Below, one piece after another: positions 25,574 through 33,154 of a DNA stretch of 64,000 bases; position 1 is the first letter of the stretch, and every line of letters starts with the position of its first letter. Source of the DNA: Pseudolysinimonas_A sp041984585 (GTDB lineage: Bacteria; Actinomycetota; Actinomycetes; Actinomycetales; Microbacteriaceae); assembly GCA_041984585.1 (NCBI GenBank), contig JBHIXX010000010.1, positions 14,608-78,607 on the forward strand, given 5' to 3'. Under the pieces are notes generated by a model. It had not been told where the DNA came from and searched no databases. It saw nothing but the letters and a program-made list of their open reading frames with translations. A program made the position numbers and the translations under genes.

Positions 25574-25837
25574 TCAGGGTCGGTAGACGTCCGCCCGATG
25601 CGCGACACGGATGACCAGAAGTGAGCGCGTGCCGGGGTCGAGCTCGAAGATCACTCGGTAGTCCCCGCGGCGGGCGGACCGCAGGCCCTCGAGCTCACCG
25701 CGGAGCGGCTTGCTCATCCTCTCCGGGTTCTCGGGGAGAGTGCGCGTGCTGAACTCCACGATCGCCGCCGCGGCCTTGGGCGGGATCCGCTCGAGTCCGC
25801 GGATCGCTCCGGGAGAGAACTCGACCCTCCAGGTCAC
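25574..25837 (-). CDS. type II toxin, RelE/ParE family
   Basis: The 87-residue protein has the RelE fold pattern: VEFSPGAIRGLERIPPKAAAAI, LRGELEGLRSARRGDYRVIFEL and a basic end IRVAHRADVYRP. RelE-type toxins cleave mRNA in the ribosome; the Arg and Tyr residues of the last two blocks are the usual active-site positions. Its GTG start overlaps the antitoxin stop by 4 nt. Confidence 0.9.
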   Translation of the reverse strand: MTWRVEFSPGAIRGLERIPPKAAAAIVEFSTRTLPENPERMSKPLRGELEGLRSARRGDYRVIFELDPGTRSLLVIRVAHRADVYRP

Positions 25838-26109
25838 TCGACGGGCAGCCCGAACCGCTGCCGGACGTCCTGCTCCGAGAGGGTCTCTCCCGCCGCGGCG
25901 GCGCGCCGGGCCTCGGAGATGTCCTCGCGGATGCCGGGCTGGGAGAGCCAGAACAGCGTCTCGCGGAGGGACTCGAGATCGTCTTCGCTCATCAGCACCG
26001 CGGCGCTGCGACCGTGACGCGTGATCCGGATGATCTCGTGCTCACGGTCCGCCTCGTCGACGAGCGCCGACAGCTTGTCCTTCGCCTCGCTCAGGGCCAC
26101 CGACTTCAT
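25834..26109 (-). CDS. type II antitoxin, Phd/YefM family
   Basis: The 91-residue antitoxin starts MKSVALSEAKDKLSALVDE and has the RITRHGRSAAVLMSEDD DNA-binding half of Phd/YefM proteins. The C-terminal half should wrap the RelE-like toxin. The ATG is 6 nt after TAGTCT on the minus strand, so the operon mRNA is probably leaderless. Confidence 0.9.
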   Translation of the reverse strand: MKSVALSEAKDKLSALVDEADREHEIIRITRHGRSAAVLMSEDDLESLRETLFWLSQPGIREDISEARRAAAAGETLSEQDVRQRFGLPVE

Positions 26110-26115
26110 GGGGAA

Positions 26116-26121
26116 AGACTA
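26116..26121 (-). promoter_or_regulatory. -10 box of the toxin-antitoxin operon
   Basis: TAGTCT on the minus strand lies 6 nt before the antitoxin ATG. Confidence 0.6.
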
Positions 26122-26185
26122 GCCCGACTTCTAGCCGAATGTGCCCAGACTCATCACCTGTGGAGAACTAGGCGATCGAGCGCAG

Positions 26186-26222
26186 TAGAGGTTGACATTG
26201 ACGCAACGTCAACCTCTAACGT
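26186..26222 (+). promoter_or_regulatory. MerR-type promoter and operator of the tipA-like gene
   Basis: TAGAGGTTGAC (26186-26196) and GTCAACCTCTA (26208-26218) form a perfect 11-bp inverted repeat. TTGACA (26192-26197) and TAACGT (26217-26222) are -35 and -10 boxes separated by 19 bp, the over-long spacing that MerR activators correct by DNA distortion. Confidence 0.85.
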
Positions 26223-26229
26223 CTGAGGC

Positions 26230-26988
26230 GTGGAATGGAGCATCCAGGAGGTCGCCCGGATGGCGGGAACCACGAGCCGCACGCTGCGTCACTACGACGA
26301 CGTGGGGCTCGTGCCGCCGACCCGGGTCGGGAGCAACGGCTACCGGTACTACGACGCCGACGCCCTCGTGCGGCTGCAGCGCGTGCTGCTGCTGCGCGAG
26401 CTCGGGCTCGGCATCCCCGCGATCTCCGACGTGCTGCGGGGCGAACGGGACGACACCGTCGCCCTCCACGACCATGTGCGCTGGCTCCGCGAGGAGCAGC
26501 GCCGACTCGACCGGCAGATCGCCGCCGTCGAGGACACCATCCGGATGAGGGAAGGAGGTGAGCAGATCATGGCAGAGCAGATGTTGGACGGATTCGACCA
26601 CACCCACTACAAGGAGGAGGTCGAGCAGCGCTGGGGCGCCGACGCCTACGCCGCGAGCGACTCGTGGTGGCGCGGGATGTCCGACGCCGGGCGCGCGGAG
26701 TTCCAGCGGGAGTCCGCGGCGCTGATGGCCGACTGGCGGGATGCCGCCGCGCGAGCGGTGGACCCCGCGTCAGACGAGGCGCAGGCGCTCGCGCAGCGGC
26801 AGTTCGCGTGGCTCCGGGGCATCCCCGGCACGCCGGGCGGTGGATCGTCGGGCCCGACGAAGGAGTACTTCAGCGGGCTCGGCGAGATGTACGTCGCCGA
26901 CGAGCGGTTCGCGAAGAACTACGGCGGCGTGCAGTCGGCGGAGTTCGTGCGCGACGCGATGCGCGTCTATGCGGATCGCAACCTCTGA
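26230..26988 (+). CDS. MerR family regulator with TipAS effector domain
   Basis: The 252-residue protein has a MerR helix-turn-helix (WSIQEVARMAGTTSRTLRHYDDVGLVPP, residues 3-30), a dimerisation helix to about residue 107, and a C-terminal TipAS domain (YKEEVEQRWGADAYAASDSWW, FAKNYGGVQSAEFVRDAM). TipA of Streptomyces binds thiopeptide antibiotics through this domain; the ligand here is unknown. The GTG start is 7 nt after the -10 of its own MerR promoter, so it is leaderless and autoregulated. Confidence 0.93.
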   Translation: MEWSIQEVARMAGTTSRTLRHYDDVGLVPPTRVGSNGYRYYDADALVRLQRVLLLRELGLGIPAISDVLRGERDDTVALHDHVRWLREEQRRLDRQIAAVEDTIRMREGGEQIMAEQMLDGFDHTHYKEEVEQRWGADAYAASDSWWRGMSDAGRAEFQRESAALMADWRDAAARAVDPASDEAQALAQRQFAWLRGIPGTPGGGSSGPTKEYFSGLGEMYVADERFAKNYGGVQSAEFVRDAMRVYADRNL

Positions 26989-27039
26989 GCGGATCCGACC
27001 CGCAATCCGCTTCCCGGGAGGCGCCCCCGGGGAGCGTGA

Positions 27040-27078
27040 CCGCGGCGGCCGGCGTCCTGTCAGGACCGGCCGCCGCGG
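27040..27078. terminator. bidirectional hairpin terminator
   Basis: CCGCGGCGGCCGG and CCGGCCGCCGCGG form a perfect 13-bp stem with a 13-nt loop between the convergent tipA-like gene and the 27098 gene. There is no U-tract, as is common in high-GC actinobacteria. Confidence 0.75.
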
Positions 27079-27097
27079 GGTCTGTGCCGACGTGCCG

Positions 27098-27220
27098 TCA
27101 GTCGACGGGGGGCCAGGCGCGCGTCGGGATGGGGCGGTAGCCGTCCCGGGCGACCACCACCGCGGTGGCGATCGAGCCGCACAGCGCCAGCCCGGCGAGG
27201 GCGATGACGAGGGCGATCAT
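27098..27220 (-). CDS. 40-residue single-TM peptide
   Basis: A short frame (MIALVIALAGLALCGSIATA at the N-terminus, then VVVARDGYRPIPTRAWPPVD) encodes one membrane helix and a short tail. Its ATG overlaps the stop of the YczE-like gene (ATGA), which supports translation. Similar tails with GYRxxP occur in small actinobacterial membrane peptides. The function is unknown. Confidence 0.6.
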   Translation of the reverse strand: MIALVIALAGLALCGSIATAVVVARDGYRPIPTRAWPPVD

Positions 27221-27963
27221 GTGCTCACCCCCTCTCGCGGTGCGGTCGGGTCGGGCGGGGTGGCCGCTGCCGGCCCCGGGGCGGATGCGCCGGTCCCGTC
27301 GGGCGCACCGGTCGCGGCGTGGGTGCCCCCGGGGCGTTCGGGGAGGCGCAGTGGCCCGAGCGCGACGCCGATCATCGGGCCGATGAGCAGGGCGAACGCG
27401 ACGGTGCCGACACCCACCTGTCCCCCGAGCAGCCAGCCGACCGCCACCACGACGACCTCGATGCCGGTGCGCACCACCCACACCGGCCACCCGGTGCGTC
27501 GGTGCAGTCCGGTCATCAACCCGTCGCGCGGGCCGGAGCCCAGCCGCGCGCCCAGGTAGAGCGCCGTCGCGAAGGCGAGCAGCGCCATCCCGCCGGCGAA
27601 CACGACGACCTGCTCGATGGGCTCGGTGATCGGCGGGATCAGCCACAGCCCCAGGTCGGCGCTCGGACCGATGAGCAGCACGTTGACGACCGTGCCGATG
27701 CCGGGTCGTTCGCGCACGGCGATCCAGAGCAGCAGCACCCCGGCGCCCACGAGGTTGACGACCAGACCGAACGAGAGTCCGGTGCGCAGCGAGACGCCCT
27801 GCGCGAGCACGTCCCACGGCGAGAGGCCGATGCCGGCGCGCACCATGAGGGCGAGTGCGAGCCCGTAGAGCACGAGCCCGACGAGCAGCTGGGCGATGCG
27901 GCGGGTCCACCACAGCCCCAGGCTCGGGGTCCACGGCGTCGCAGGGGAGGCCAATCCGGTCAT
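27217..27963 (-). CDS. YczE/YyaS/YitT-like membrane protein
   Basis: The 248-residue protein has five membrane helices and landmarks RAGIGLSPWDVLAQGVSLRTGLSFG, here residues about 37-61, and YLGARLGSGPRDGLMTGL. The C-terminal 45 residues are Pro/Ala-rich and disordered. YczE proteins are typically divergent from a MocR regulator, as here, and are thought to transport a compound sensed by it. Start ambiguity: an ATG 27 nt upstream is also possible. Confidence 0.88.
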   Translation of the reverse strand: MTGLASPATPWTPSLGLWWTRRIAQLLVGLVLYGLALALMVRAGIGLSPWDVLAQGVSLRTGLSFGLVVNLVGAGVLLLWIAVRERPGIGTVVNVLLIGPSADLGLWLIPPITEPIEQVVVFAGGMALLAFATALYLGARLGSGPRDGLMTGLHRRTGWPVWVVRTGIEVVVVAVGWLLGGQVGVGTVAFALLIGPMIGVALGPLRLPERPGGTHAATGAPDGTGASAPGPAAATPPDPTAPREGVST

Positions 27964-27983
27964 GACGACATCGAATCGTCGGA

Positions 27984-28018
27984 TTGGCATTCCGCCAAGA
28001 GTCCAATCGGGCTACAGT
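27984..28018 (+). promoter_or_regulatory. MocR/yczE intergenic operator and mocR -10 box
   Basis: TTGGC-N5-GCCAA (27984-27998) lies between the divergent genes. An imperfect flanking pair CGGATTGG and CCAATCGG brackets it. TACAGT (28013-28018) is 6 nt before the MocR ATG. Confidence 0.5.
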
Positions 28019-28024
28019 GGCCGG

Positions 28025-29446
28025 ATGCCGAACCTGTCCGCCCGCGCACTGGCCGCGTCGATCGCCGGGTGGCGCGACGTTCCCTCCGGACCCGCCTACC
28101 TCGCGCTCGCCGACCGCATCCGCCTGCTCGTGCTCGACGGCCGCATCCCGCTCGGCACGCGGCTGCCCGCCGAGCGGGAACTCGCCGCCCAGCTCGGGCT
28201 GAGCCGCACCACCGTGTCGAGCGCGTACGCCGACCTGCGCGACACCGGCTACGTCGACAGCATCCGCGGATCGGGGAGCGTCACCCGGATGCCGTCCGGC
28301 GCCCCCGTCGTCCCGGATGCCGCCGAGGCGGGGCTGCTCGACTTCAGCAAGGCGGTGCTGCCGGCGATCCCCGCGGTCGCGGGCGCCGCGGAGCGGGCGG
28401 CGGCGCTGCTGCCCTCGTTCCTCGGCGAGGACGGCTTCGAGCCGCTCGGCCTGCGCGTCGTGCGGCAGGCGATCGCCGACCGCTACACCGCGCGCGGGCT
28501 GCCGACCGACCCCGACGAGATCCTCGTCACCGTCGGCGCGCTCCACGCGCTCGCCCTGATCGCCCGCACCACCATGTCGCGCGGCGACCGGGTCCTCGTC
28601 GAGACTCCCAGCTACCCGCACGCCGTCGACGCGCTGCGCGGCGCCGGCGGACGCCTCGTGTCGGTGCCGGTGTCGGGCGACAGCGGCTGGGACATGTCGG
28701 TGCTCGAGCAGGTGTTCCCGCGCACCAGCCCCGTGCTCGCCTACCTGATGCTCGACAACCACAACCCGACGGGCGTCTCGATGCCGCTCGACCAGCGCGA
28801 GCGGCTCGCCGAGCTGGCCGCGGCGCAGGGCACGACGCTGATCGTCGACGAGACCATCGGCGGACTCGAGCTCGACGGGCAGAGCCCGCTGCCACCCTTC
28901 GCCACGCTCGGCCGGGCCGTGCTGCTCGGCTCGCTCGGCAAGTCGGTGTGGGGCGGGCTGCGCATCGGCTGGATGCGGGCCGACCGCGAGCTGGCGCAGC
29001 GGGCGGCGCGGGTGCGCTTCTCGGGCGACCTCGGCACGCCGATCCTCGACCAGCTGGTGCTGCTCGAACTGCTGCCCCAGCTCGACCGCATCCTCGTCGA
29101 CCGGCAGGACTACCTGCGGGCCAGCCGCGACCACCTGCGTGCGCGACTCGCCGAGCGCCTGCCCGACTGGCACGTTCCGCACACGCCCGGGGGCATCGCC
29201 GCGTGGATCAACCTCGGGCTGCCGGCGTCGTCGCAGCTCGCGCTCGCGGCCCGCGCGGAGGGTCTCGTCGTCGCGGCCGGACCGCGCTTCGGGTTCGACG
29301 GGGTGTTCGAGCGGTTCGTCCGCATCCCGTTCACCTACCCGCCCGACGTCATCGACCGCGGGGTCGACGCGCTCGCCGCGGCGTGGGGTCGGGTCACCCG
29401 CGGCGGCGCGATCCCCGCCGACGCCGACCTCGCGCACGTCGTCTGA
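28025..29446 (+). CDS. MocR-type regulator, GntR HTH fused to PLP-dependent aminotransferase
   Basis: The 473-residue protein has an N-terminal GntR winged helix (LALADRIRLLVLDGRIPLG, LPAERELAAQLGLSRTTVSSAY) and a fold-type I aminotransferase domain. The Schiff-base Lys is at about residue 306 in LLGSLGKSVWGG, with YLMLDNHNPTG as the substrate-binding loop. Such proteins sense PLP or amino compounds and control a neighbouring gene, here the divergent yczE-like gene. The ATG follows TACAGT by 6 nt, so longer upstream starts were rejected. Confidence 0.93.
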   Translation: MPNLSARALAASIAGWRDVPSGPAYLALADRIRLLVLDGRIPLGTRLPAERELAAQLGLSRTTVSSAYADLRDTGYVDSIRGSGSVTRMPSGAPVVPDAAEAGLLDFSKAVLPAIPAVAGAAERAAALLPSFLGEDGFEPLGLRVVRQAIADRYTARGLPTDPDEILVTVGALHALALIARTTMSRGDRVLVETPSYPHAVDALRGAGGRLVSVPVSGDSGWDMSVLEQVFPRTSPVLAYLMLDNHNPTGVSMPLDQRERLAELAAAQGTTLIVDETIGGLELDGQSPLPPFATLGRAVLLGSLGKSVWGGLRIGWMRADRELAQRAARVRFSGDLGTPILDQLVLLELLPQLDRILVDRQDYLRASRDHLRARLAERLPDWHVPHTPGGIAAWINLGLPASSQLALAARAEGLVVAAGPRFGFDGVFERFVRIPFTYPPDVIDRGVDALAAAWGRVTRGGAIPADADLAHVV

Positions 29447-29616
29447 CCCGACGGTGAGCACCCGCGCCGTCCGCCCCCGGGACGTCGCTCGGGGCCCCGG
29501 ATTCATCCGAGGGGAGTAGGCCGCCCCCGGGCGGGTCTGGGCATACTGGCCGAGGCACGCCGACGTGTTCGTCCTGGCCGTCGCGTGCGGCATCACAGCA
29601 TCCGAGGAGATCTTCC

Positions 29617-32600
29617 GTGCACCTGCTTTCGGTGTTCAGCCTGCGCAACCGCGCGCTCATCGCCCTGCTCACGATCGTCATCGGGATCTTCGGCGGCATC
29701 GCGCTCACCAGCCAGAAGCTGGAGCTGTTCCCCGAGATCAGCCTCCCGCAGGTGAACGTCACGGCCACCTACCCGGGCGCGAGCCCCGCCGTCGTCGAGA
29801 ACGACGTCGCCACGCCGATCGAGTCGGCGCTGCAGGGCATCGAGGGTCTCACCTCGACGTCGGCGACCTCGAGCTCCGGCCTGGCGCTCGTCGTCGCCGA
29901 GTTCGACTACGACTCCGACCTGGTGCGCGCGGAACAACGGGTGCAGCTCGCCATCAACCGCATCGCGGCGAGCCTGCCCGAGGGCGTCGAACCCCAGGTG
30001 TCGACCTTCTCGCTCGGCGACTTCCCCGTCATCCAGCTCGCCGTCACCAGCGATCTCGACCCCAACGCGCTCACCGCGCGGCTGGAATCGATCGCCGTGC
30101 CCGAGCTGCAGGCGATCGAGGGCGTGCGCGAGGCGTCGGTGAGCGGCGGATCGGGGCAGCGGGTCACCATCACCCCCGACCTCGACGCGCTCGAGGACTA
30201 CCACCTGAGCAACCAGTCGATCGCCAACGCCCTGCAGTCCAACGGCGACCTGCTCGCCATCGGCGACATCACCGAGAACGGCGAGACGCTGACGGTGCAG
30301 TCGGGCACGCGCATCACCGAGGTCGAGCAGATCGCGGAGCTGCCCGTGCTCGGCGGCTTCGAGACCGAGACCGTCGTCGGCCCGGGCGGGGTGCCGACGG
30401 TCGTTCAGGATCCGGTCGACCTCACCATCGCCGACATCGCCGAGGTCGAACTCGTCGCCAACCCGATCGACTCCATCTCGCGCGTCGACGGCGAGACCTC
30501 GCTCACCCTCGGCGTCACCAAGAAGTCGGATGCCAACACCGTCGACGTGTCGCACGCGGTGGAGGAGGCGCTCGACGAGATCGCCGACCAGGTCGGATCG
30601 AACACCGAGTTCACGGTCGTCTTCGACCAGGCGCCGTCGGTGGAGCGGTCGATCGACGCCCTCGTCGAGGAGGGGCTGCTCGGCCTCGTCTTCGCGGTGC
30701 TCGTCATCCTCGTGTTCCTGCTGTCGGTGCGCTCCACGCTGGTCACCGCGGTGTCGATCCCGGTCTCGGTGCTCATCACCTTCATCGGGATGTGGGCCAC
30801 CGGCTACAGCCTCAACACCCTGACCCTCGGCGCGATCACCATCTCGATCGGTCGCGTCGTCGACGACTCGATCGTCGTCATCGAGAACATCAAGCGGCAC
30901 CTCGCGCTCGGCGACGACAAGATGACGGCCATCAAGACCGGCGTGCGCGAGGTGGCCACCGCGGTCACTGCGTCGACCGTGGTCACCGTCGCGGTGTTCC
31001 TGCCGATCGCCCTGGTCGGCGACCTGACCGGCGAGCTGTTCCGACCGTTCGCGCTGACGGTGACGATCGCGCTGCTCGCGTCGCTCTTCGTGTCGCTGAC
31101 GATCGTGCCGGTGCTCGCCTACTGGTTCCTCGGCAGCCCGAAGAAGCGCGCCGCGCAGCACGCCTCCGCCGAGGCTCCCGACGAGGCGCCGGCCACGACG
31201 CCCGCAGCCGAGGTCGCCCCCGCCGAGGCGGAGCACCGAGGTCAGCACGTCGCCGACGCGACCCACCCGGCGACGGCGGCCACGACCACCGACGACGACG
31301 AGCTGCAGAACCCGTCGCGGATGCAGAAGGCGTACCTGCCGATCATCCGCTGGACGCTGCGGCATCCGGTGGTGACCCTGCTCGCCTCGCTGCTGCTGCT
31401 CGGCGGCACCCTCGCCACCGTGCCGATGCTGCAGACCAACTTCATCGGCGACGACGGCTCGAACACGATCACCGTCACTCAGAAGCTCGAGCAGGGCGCC
31501 GACCTGACCACGAAGGACGAGGCGGCCGCGGTCGTCGAGCGCGCGCTGCTCGACGTCCCGGGCGTCGAGACGGTGCAGCTCTCCATCGGCGGCGAGGAGG
31601 CGCAGCTGCGCGCGCTGTTCGGCACGGATGTCGACGCCACCTTCTCGATCACGACCGACCCCGACGGCGACCAGGAGCAGATCACCGCCGACGTGCGCGA
31701 CGCGGTCGAGTCGCTCAGCGACGCCGGCGAGATCACCGTGGGCGGCGGGCAGTCGTCGTTCGCCTCGAGCGACATCGAGATCGTGATCAGCGCCGGCGAC
31801 GACGACGCCCTCACCGCGGCGAGCGACGCGATCCTCGACGAGATGCGGTCGCTGGACGCCGTCGCCGAGGCGTCGAGCAACCTGGCGGCCAGCCAGCCGT
31901 ACATCTCGATCGACGTCGACCGGGAGGCGGCCGCCGAGGAGGGCCTCACCGAGGTGACCGTCGGGCGCACCGTCGCCGACGCGATGCAGCCGGCCGCGTC
32001 GTCGTCGTTCGAGCTCGACGACACGAGCGTGTCGATCTACATCACCGACCCCGACAAGCCGCTCACCCTCGAGGAGCTGCGCGACTTCGAGCTGACCGCC
32101 TCCGACGGCGACGACGTGCGCCTCGGCGACATCGCCACCGTCGAGATCGTCGACGGACCGACGTCGATCACCACGGCGCGCGGCGTGCGCACCGCGACCG
32201 TGACGGTCACGCCGGCGAGCGCCGACCTGGGCGGGGCGGGCGCGGTGGTCACCGCCTCGCTCGAGCAGCTCGAGCTGCCGGATGGCGCCTCGGCGACCAT
32301 CGGCGGGGCGCTCGCCGACCAGCAGACCGCGTTCCAGCAGCTCGGGCTGGCGCTGCTCGCCGCGATCCTGATCGTCTACACGATCATGGTGGCCACGTTC
32401 CGCAGCCTGCGGCAGCCGCTGCTGCTGCTCGTGTCGATCCCGTTCGCCGCGACCGGTGTGCTCGGGTTGCAGCTGATCAGCGGCATCCCGCTCGGCGCCG
32501 CGTCGATCATCGGCGCGCTGATGCTCGTCGGCATCGTGGTGACGAACGCGATCGTGCTCGTCGACCTGGTCAACCAGTACCGCGAGCGCGGCTACCGGGT

Positions 32601-32886
32601 GAACGACGCGCTCGAGCACGGTGCCGCCCGGCGTCTGCGCCCCATCCTGATGACGGCCGCGGCGACGATCCTCGCGCTCACTCCGATGGCGCTCGGCATC
32701 ACCGGCAGCGGCGGGGTGATCTCGCAGCCGCTCGCCATCGTGGTCATCGGCGGACTCATCTCGTCGACGGTGCTCACCCTGATCGTGCTGCCGACGCTCT
32801 ACTCGCTGGTCGAGGGCGCGTCCGAGCGGCGGGCCGACAAGCGGGCCCGCAAGGAGGCCGAGCGCGAGCCGGCGACCGCGTCCTGA
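29617..32886 (+). CDS. RND superfamily efflux permease, HAE1/SwrC type
   Basis: The 1089-residue permease has the AcrB-like plan of 12 helices and two large extracellular loops. Visible marks are FSLRNRALIALLTIVIGIFGG at residues about 7-27, ATYPGASPAVVENDVATPIE, and TM4 GRVVDDSIVVIENIKRH with the proton-relay Asp pair. A charged low-complexity insert of about 60 residues lies near residue 510-565 between the halves. No membrane-fusion partner is encoded nearby, as in Bacillus SwrC. GTG start with GAGGAG site. Confidence 0.94.
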   Translation: MHLLSVFSLRNRALIALLTIVIGIFGGIALTSQKLELFPEISLPQVNVTATYPGASPAVVENDVATPIESALQGIEGLTSTSATSSSGLALVVAEFDYDSDLVRAEQRVQLAINRIAASLPEGVEPQVSTFSLGDFPVIQLAVTSDLDPNALTARLESIAVPELQAIEGVREASVSGGSGQRVTITPDLDALEDYHLSNQSIANALQSNGDLLAIGDITENGETLTVQSGTRITEVEQIAELPVLGGFETETVVGPGGVPTVVQDPVDLTIADIAEVELVANPIDSISRVDGETSLTLGVTKKSDANTVDVSHAVEEALDEIADQVGSNTEFTVVFDQAPSVERSIDALVEEGLLGLVFAVLVILVFLLSVRSTLVTAVSIPVSVLITFIGMWATGYSLNTLTLGAITISIGRVVDDSIVVIENIKRHLALGDDKMTAIKTGVREVATAVTASTVVTVAVFLPIALVGDLTGELFRPFALTVTIALLASLFVSLTIVPVLAYWFLGSPKKRAAQHASAEAPDEAPATTPAAEVAPAEAEHRGQHVADATHPATAATTTDDDELQNPSRMQKAYLPIIRWTLRHPVVTLLASLLLLGGTLATVPMLQTNFIGDDGSNTITVTQKLEQGADLTTKDEAAAVVERALLDVPGVETVQLSIGGEEAQLRALFGTDVDATFSITTDPDGDQEQITADVRDAVESLSDAGEITVGGGQSSFASSDIEIVISAGDDDALTAASDAILDEMRSLDAVAEASSNLAASQPYISIDVDREAAAEEGLTEVTVGRTVADAMQPAASSSFELDDTSVSIYITDPDKPLTLEELRDFELTASDGDDVRLGDIATVEIVDGPTSITTARGVRTATVTVTPASADLGGAGAVVTASLEQLELPDGASATIGGALADQQTAFQQLGLALLAAILIVYTIMVATFRSLRQPLLLLVSIPFAATGVLGLQLISGIPLGAASIIGALMLVGIVVTNAIVLVDLVNQYRERGYRVNDALEHGAARRLRPILMTAAATILALTPMALGITGSGGVISQPLAIVVIGGLISSTVLTLIVLPTLYSLVEGASERRADKRARKEAEREPATAS

Positions 32887-32888
32887 CT

Positions 32889-32924
32889 CCGGGTGGCCGC
32901 GCCCGCCCCGGCGCGGCCACCCGG
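32889..32924 (+). terminator. hairpin terminator after the RND permease gene
   Basis: CCGGGTGGCCGCG and CGCGGCCACCCGG form a perfect 13-bp stem with a 10-nt loop, 3 nt after the stop codon. There is no U-tract. Confidence 0.8.
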
Positions 32925-33119
32925 GCCCGCGGACGCCCCGATCTCGGCGGCCGGCGGCGGTTCGCGGCGGATTCGCAGCCGCGGCGGGCCGGCATCCGGT
33001 ACTGTCGTGCGGTCGGCTCTCGACGTGCGGGTGATTCCGCCCGCGTGACTTCATGTGTGTCGGAGAGGCCGGATCGGCGGCGATGTAGCGCGCCGAGACA
33101 TCCATCCACTCACGATCGA

Positions 33120-33137
33120 GACGCGTTGTCGCGCGTC
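33120..33137 (+). promoter_or_regulatory. hairpin in the helicase 5' leader
   Basis: GACGCG and CGCGTC form a 6-bp stem with a 6-nt loop 17 nt before the helicase ATG. The gap upstream of the gene is 268 nt, so a long leader is possible, as for many cold-induced DEAD-box helicases. Confidence 0.35.
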
Positions 33138-33154
33138 GGAAGTCAGGTATCACC

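Noticed and set aside
27098..29596. 832-codon minus-strand frame
   Set aside because: Only its last 40 codons look like a gene (the one-TM peptide). The rest is antisense to mocR and overlaps the yczE-like gene.
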